From NCBI GenBank assembly GCA_002484335.1, contig DLJQ01000007.1, forward strand, positions 1 through 16,951: 16,951 nt of DNA, written 5' to 3'. Source of the DNA: Flavobacteriales bacterium UBA7612. GTDB lineage: Bacteria; Bacteroidota; Bacteroidia; Flavobacteriales; Weeksellaceae. The first letter of the stretch is position 1. Every line of letters begins with the position of its first letter. The translations under genes and the position numbers were made by a program. This document shows, in pieces, positions 14,529 through 16,951 of this stretch. A model generated the notes under the pieces. It had not been told where the DNA came from. It searched no databases and was given only the letters and a program-made list of their open reading frames with translations.

Positions 14529-14894
14529 TTAATCTATATTAACTTCTTGACCAAACTGTAAAATATATCCATTATTATCATAAATAGCAAATTCTCTTAC
14601 ATCCCAATCAAATGTTTCTATTTCGTATACAATTTCACAATCATCTTTTATAATATTCCATAATTCATCAATATCATCTACATTAAAATAAAAAGAACCA
14701 GTGAAAGTAGGTTGCTTGAAATTTGCATTTTCATTAGGGAAAGCTAACATAATTTCTACATCATCTCTTTTTAAACAAGCCCAAATCCAATCGTCATTTT
14801 GATCAGCTATCTTAAAACCTAATTTTTTATAAAATTTAGTTGTTTTTTGTAAATCTTTCGTCCAAATAATAGGACGTAATTTTTTGAAAGTCAT
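14529..14894 (-). CDS. VOC-family protein (bleomycin-resistance/glyoxalase-like)
   Basis: The 121-residue protein has the two beta-alpha-beta-beta-beta units of the vicinal-oxygen-chelate fold. The N-terminal unit includes FYKKLGF (21-27), and the C-terminal unit ends in REFAIYDNNGYILQFGQ (100-116), a typical VOC ending. The size fits the bleomycin-resistance subgroup, which bind drugs as dimers rather than acting as enzymes, but many relatives have unknown ligands. It is the first gene of a two-gene unit with the pentapeptide protein and follows the amidase terminator. The ATG at 14894 gives the expected N terminus. Confidence 0.85.
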   Translation of the reverse strand: MTFKKLRPIIWTKDLQKTTKFYKKLGFKIADQNDDWIWACLKRDDVEIMLAFPNENANFKQPTFTGSFYFNVDDIDELWNIIKDDCEIVYEIETFDWDVREFAIYDNNGYILQFGQEVNID

Positions 14895-14916
14895 TCTGTG
14901 TTATTTATATATTTTT

Positions 14917-14958
14917 CTCAATAAAAAACTCTTGTAATTACAAGAGTTTTTTATTGAG
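14917..14958. terminator. 42-bp perfect palindrome acting as bidirectional terminator
   Basis: Bases 14917-14937 are the exact reverse complement of 14938-14958. The core is ACTCTTGTAA/TTACAAGAGT with AAAAAA and TTTTTT runs inside the arms. It lies 7 bases beyond the amidase stop codon and 23 bases before the VOC start. Confidence 0.85.
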
Positions 14959-14964
14959 ATTATT

Positions 14965-15924
14965 TTAAGGGTTATATTTCTTATTTAAAGCTTTTAAAAT
15001 AGCCCAAGTTTCTGCATCTATAGTTCCATCATATTTTTCTGGTCGAAAATGCATTTGGAAAGCTATTATAACTTTTTTAGTTTGTGTATCCATAATACCA
15101 GTAACAGGTATTTTATAACCATACTTATTTAAACTATTTTGCACATCTGTAACAAAATATGTACTTGTTGTATCCCATGGATATTCGTCTATAAATAATA
15201 ATTTATCCACATCATCATACCAAGCTCCAACTCCATATTCAGTGTATAATTGTTTCCAAGGGAAAAGTGGTCCTGGATCTGGTTTTCTACCTGGGGCAAT
15301 ATCAGAATGCCCAACAACATTTGTAGGTAAAATACCATATCTATTTACTATATCTTGAGTTAATTGTCCTACTTTTTTTATCTGATATTCTGGATAAGGA
15401 GCGTAATAATTTGGAGATGTAGTATTTCCTAAATTAACAATTTCTATACCAATAGAAGTGAAATTTAAATTATCAATTCCTTTCCAGCTACTAACTCCAG
15501 CGTGCCAAGCACGTTTTGTTTCATCGACTAAAAGATTAATTGTTTTATCATCATAATCATTTACTAAATAATGAGCACTAACATCTTTTTGAGTTAAAAC
15601 TTTTAATGATAAATCAGTATTTATAGCTGTATAATGTAAAACTAAAAATCGTACTCTTTCATCTTGTGAAATAGAAGGGAAATAGTCCGTTGAAACTTTA
15701 TAATCTTTTAATTTGGCAATATTATTTTTATCAATTTTATCAATATTACTTTTATTCTGAGTAGAATTATTTATACTTGTATTTACTGTAGTGCCTTGGT
15801 TATATTTATATGTTTGATTTGTAGGTACTTTATTTACTTTTTTTACTGGCGTTTTTTGTGTTGTACATCCACTTAAAAAAATAAAACAAGAAATACCTGT
15901 CAATAATAATCTATTTAAATTCAT
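14965..15924 (-). CDS. Lipoprotein N-acetylmuramoyl-L-alanine amidase (AmiD-like)
   Basis: The 319-residue protein starts with a lipoprotein signal peptide, with the lipobox LSGC putting the lipid on C20. A low-complexity Asn/Thr/Lys linker follows (21-75). Residues about 88-228 form an Amidase_2 (AmpD/PGRP-type) domain with zinc ligands H97 (VLHYT), H206 (VVGHSD) and D216 (KPDPGP), and E161 (IGIEIVN) in the catalytic-acid position. Residues about 254-313 form a peptidoglycan-binding domain (VQNSLNKYGY, GIMDTQTKKVIIAFQ). It cleaves the bond between MurNAc and L-alanine in wall fragments. The same order, lipobox, amidase, binding domain, is found in E. coli AmiD on the outer membrane. A TAATTTTG (complement of 15958-15965) upstream may be its -7 element. 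Confidence 0.92.
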   Translation of the reverse strand: MNLNRLLLTGISCFIFLSGCTTQKTPVKKVNKVPTNQTYKYNQGTTVNTSINNSTQNKSNIDKIDKNNIAKLKDYKVSTDYFPSISQDERVRFLVLHYTAINTDLSLKVLTQKDVSAHYLVNDYDDKTINLLVDETKRAWHAGVSSWKGIDNLNFTSIGIEIVNLGNTTSPNYYAPYPEYQIKKVGQLTQDIVNRYGILPTNVVGHSDIAPGRKPDPGPLFPWKQLYTEYGVGAWYDDVDKLLFIDEYPWDTTSTYFVTDVQNSLNKYGYKIPVTGIMDTQTKKVIIAFQMHFRPEKYDGTIDAETWAILKALNKKYNP

Positions 15925-15996
15925 TGTTGCTTTTATATTGTATCCTTAATGGTTAACCAAAATTAAGCCAAAAATTTTAATTTTTTTTAAAAAATA

Positions 15997-16028
15997 TTTG
16001 TTTAGGAATAAAAGAGACTATATATTTG
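15997..16028 (+). promoter_or_regulatory. Promoter of the tRNA operon
   Basis: TTTG (15997-16000) and TATATTTG (16021-16028), a perfect TAnnTTTG, are 20 bases apart. Transcription would start near 16034, about 37 bases before tRNA-Ser. Confidence 0.75.
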
Positions 16029-16070
16029 CATCCGTTTTAAAGCAGATATCAAATCTTAAATTTTAAAATA

Positions 16071-16154
16071 GGAGAGGTGCCGGAGTGGTAACGGAGCAGA
16101 TTGCTAATCTGTCATCGGGTAACCGATGCCAGGGTTCGAGTCCCTGTCTCTCCG
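16071..16154 (+). tRNA. tRNA-Ser (anticodon GCU)
   Basis: An 84-base cloverleaf with acceptor stem GGAGAGG pairing with TCTCTCC, a class II long variable arm (CATCGGGTAACCGATG region) and T-loop GGTTCGAGTCC. The anticodon loop TTGCTAA reads AGC/AGU. The discriminator is G; CCA is not encoded. Confidence 0.95.
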
Positions 16155-16179
16155 CATAAATTTATTGATATTCTTTATT

Positions 16180-16254
16180 CGGGGTGTAGCGTAGCCCGGT
16201 CATCGCGCCTGCTTTGGGAGCAGGAGGTCGCAGGTTCGAATCCTGCCACCCCGA
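16180..16254 (+). tRNA. tRNA-Pro (anticodon UGG)
   Basis: Acceptor stem CGGGGTG pairs with CACCCCG. Anticodon stem CCTGC/GCAGG holds loop TTTGGGA (anticodon TGG), and the T-loop is GGTTCGAATCC. CCA is not encoded. It lies 25 bases after tRNA-Ser. Confidence 0.95.
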
Positions 16255-16262
16255 CAAATGTA

Positions 16263-16336
16263 GGTCCAGTAGCTCAGCTGGATAGAGCAACTGCCTTCTA
16301 AGCAGTAGGTCTCAGGTTCGAATCCTGACTGGATCA
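16263..16336 (+). tRNA. tRNA-Arg (anticodon UCU)
   Basis: Acceptor stem GGTCCAG pairs with CTGGATC (one G-T pair). The D-arm is AGCTCAGCTGGATAGAGC, and the anticodon loop CTTCTAA gives TCT, reading AGA/AGG. CCA is not encoded. It is the last gene of the Ser-Pro-Arg operon, 8 bases after tRNA-Pro. Confidence 0.95.
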
Positions 16337-16344
16337 CATTACAT

Positions 16345-16378
16345 AATAGGTTACCTTTTAGGGTGACCTATTTTTTTT
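16345..16378 (+). terminator. Terminator of the tRNA operon
   Basis: AATAGGTTACC (16345-16355) pairs with GGTGACCTATT (16362-16372) with one T-G pair and a 6-base loop, followed by a T run, 8 bases after tRNA-Arg. Confidence 0.85.
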
Positions 16379-16914
16379 ATTTATAATAGATAAACATTTT
16401 TATCATTTTCAAAGATATGGTTAAGTGTGATGTTTTTAAATCATCTTAGTAAATAGCTTAATGAATACATATAATTTATTAGAATAATAAAGAGCTACAT
16501 TATTTTATTACTGTTAAAGTATAATAGTAATATTTGAAAACAAAATTAACATTACTATTTATTCTATTTTCTTATTTCATGTGTTCAATTAACAATTATT
16601 GATTGGAATTGTAAAAAAAGAAAAGGTGTCTGTTTTTACAGCAAATCAAAATTATATTAAATTTTTATTTTAATGATGATAGAAAATTTAATTCTAATAC
16701 TACTCTTGGTGATTTAATTTATAGTTACTCTCTTGTGAAAAGAAAAATAGATTTCGAATTATTTGCTTGTAATTTTTTAATGAGAAATATTTTTCACAAA
16801 ACTCTTTTTTTTAATTAAAAGTGGTTTTATTTACTAATTAAGACCAATAAAATTGATTTTAACAAATCGTTTTAGTTTTTAATAATCAAAAATTATATCA
16901 TTCTATTTTTTGAA
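16379..16914. other. Gene-free A+T-rich intergenic region
   Basis: About 0.5 kb without a supported gene. The longest suggestive stretch is an open frame without start codon at 16672-16818 (48 codons plus stop), whose composition cannot be told from chance. No tRNA, repeat or clear promoter is seen. Confidence 0.5.
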
Positions 16915-16951
16915 TTCGGGCAATCCCTTCAGGTCGCGCTTTCCGTTTCAA
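16915..16951 (-). repeat. Dispersed hairpin repeat (copy B), cut by window end
   Basis: On the minus strand this reads as a GAAACGGAAAGCGCGACC-like core followed by GAAGGGATTG, matching the tail of copy A (7919-7952) at most positions. The stem portion would lie beyond the window. Confidence 0.55.

Noticed and set aside
16101..16301. 66-codon open frame over the tRNA cluster
   Set aside because: It lies across tRNA-Ser, tRNA-Pro and tRNA-Arg, which fold properly; the frame is a by-product of tRNA sequence.
16672..16818. 48-codon open frame before a stop, plus strand
   Set aside because: No start codon or known motif; frames of this length are common by chance in such A+T-rich DNA.

Overview
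The window is A+T-rich and looks like chromosome of a member of the Bacteroidota, most likely the Flavobacteriia (Flavobacteriaceae or Weeksellaceae). Three things support this. Promoters have the Bacteroidota form, TTTG, 19-20 bases, TAnnTTTG, with little Shine-Dalgarno signal. The protein types are characteristic: PurA and PurB of this lineage, an FrnE-like DsbA with a C-terminal Cys tail, and a MesX/MesD pair. Dispersed hairpin repeats ending in a 'CGAAGGGATTG'-like core are also present. I cannot name a species.

Region 1 (1-4700) is an accessory antiphage island. It holds a membrane-anchored putative abortive-infection protein (putAbiC type, 296-1024) and a two-gene Hachiman-type system: hamA, a DUF1837 nuclease, overlapping hamB, a DEAH-box helicase (1295-4505). 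The two modules are separated by a long stem-forming intergenic element (about 1028-1268). The left half of the same element recurs after hamB (about 4517-4625). A perfect 19-bp direct repeat (83-101 and 4676-4694), derived from one arm of a terminator-like hairpin at 1-32, brackets the island. No integrase or transposase lies in the window. I read this as a cassette-like way of assembling defence genes.

Region 2 (4800-8000) carries the minus-strand operon mesX-mesD, a folate- and cobalamin-independent methionine synthase and its DUF1852 partner. It has a good promoter, and a terminator downstream. About 0.8 kb of gene-free A+T-rich DNA follows, with a possible MITE-like inverted repeat and a dispersed hairpin repeat.

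Region 3 (8000-9300) has a small secreted DUF2059 protein and an unusual chimeric gene. Its first part is a LytTR-type response-regulator receiver, and its last part is the C-terminal tail of an alpha/beta-hydrolase (chloroperoxidase type). The DNA-binding output domain is gone, yet two direct repeats 21 bp apart, of the kind LytTR regulators bind, remain upstream.

Region 4 (9289-16400) is ordinary core chromosome. It contains purA, a fructosamine kinase and purB, covering the last AMP-synthesis steps; a divergent FrnE-like thiol oxidoreductase; a pentapeptide-repeat protein paired with a VOC/bleomycin-resistance-like protein; an AmiD-like lipoprotein peptidoglycan amidase; and a tRNA operon (Ser-GCU, Pro-UGG, Arg-UCU) with its own promoter and terminator. 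Several short perfect hairpins with flanking A and T runs separate the transcription units, many of them bidirectional. The window ends inside a second copy of the dispersed repeat.
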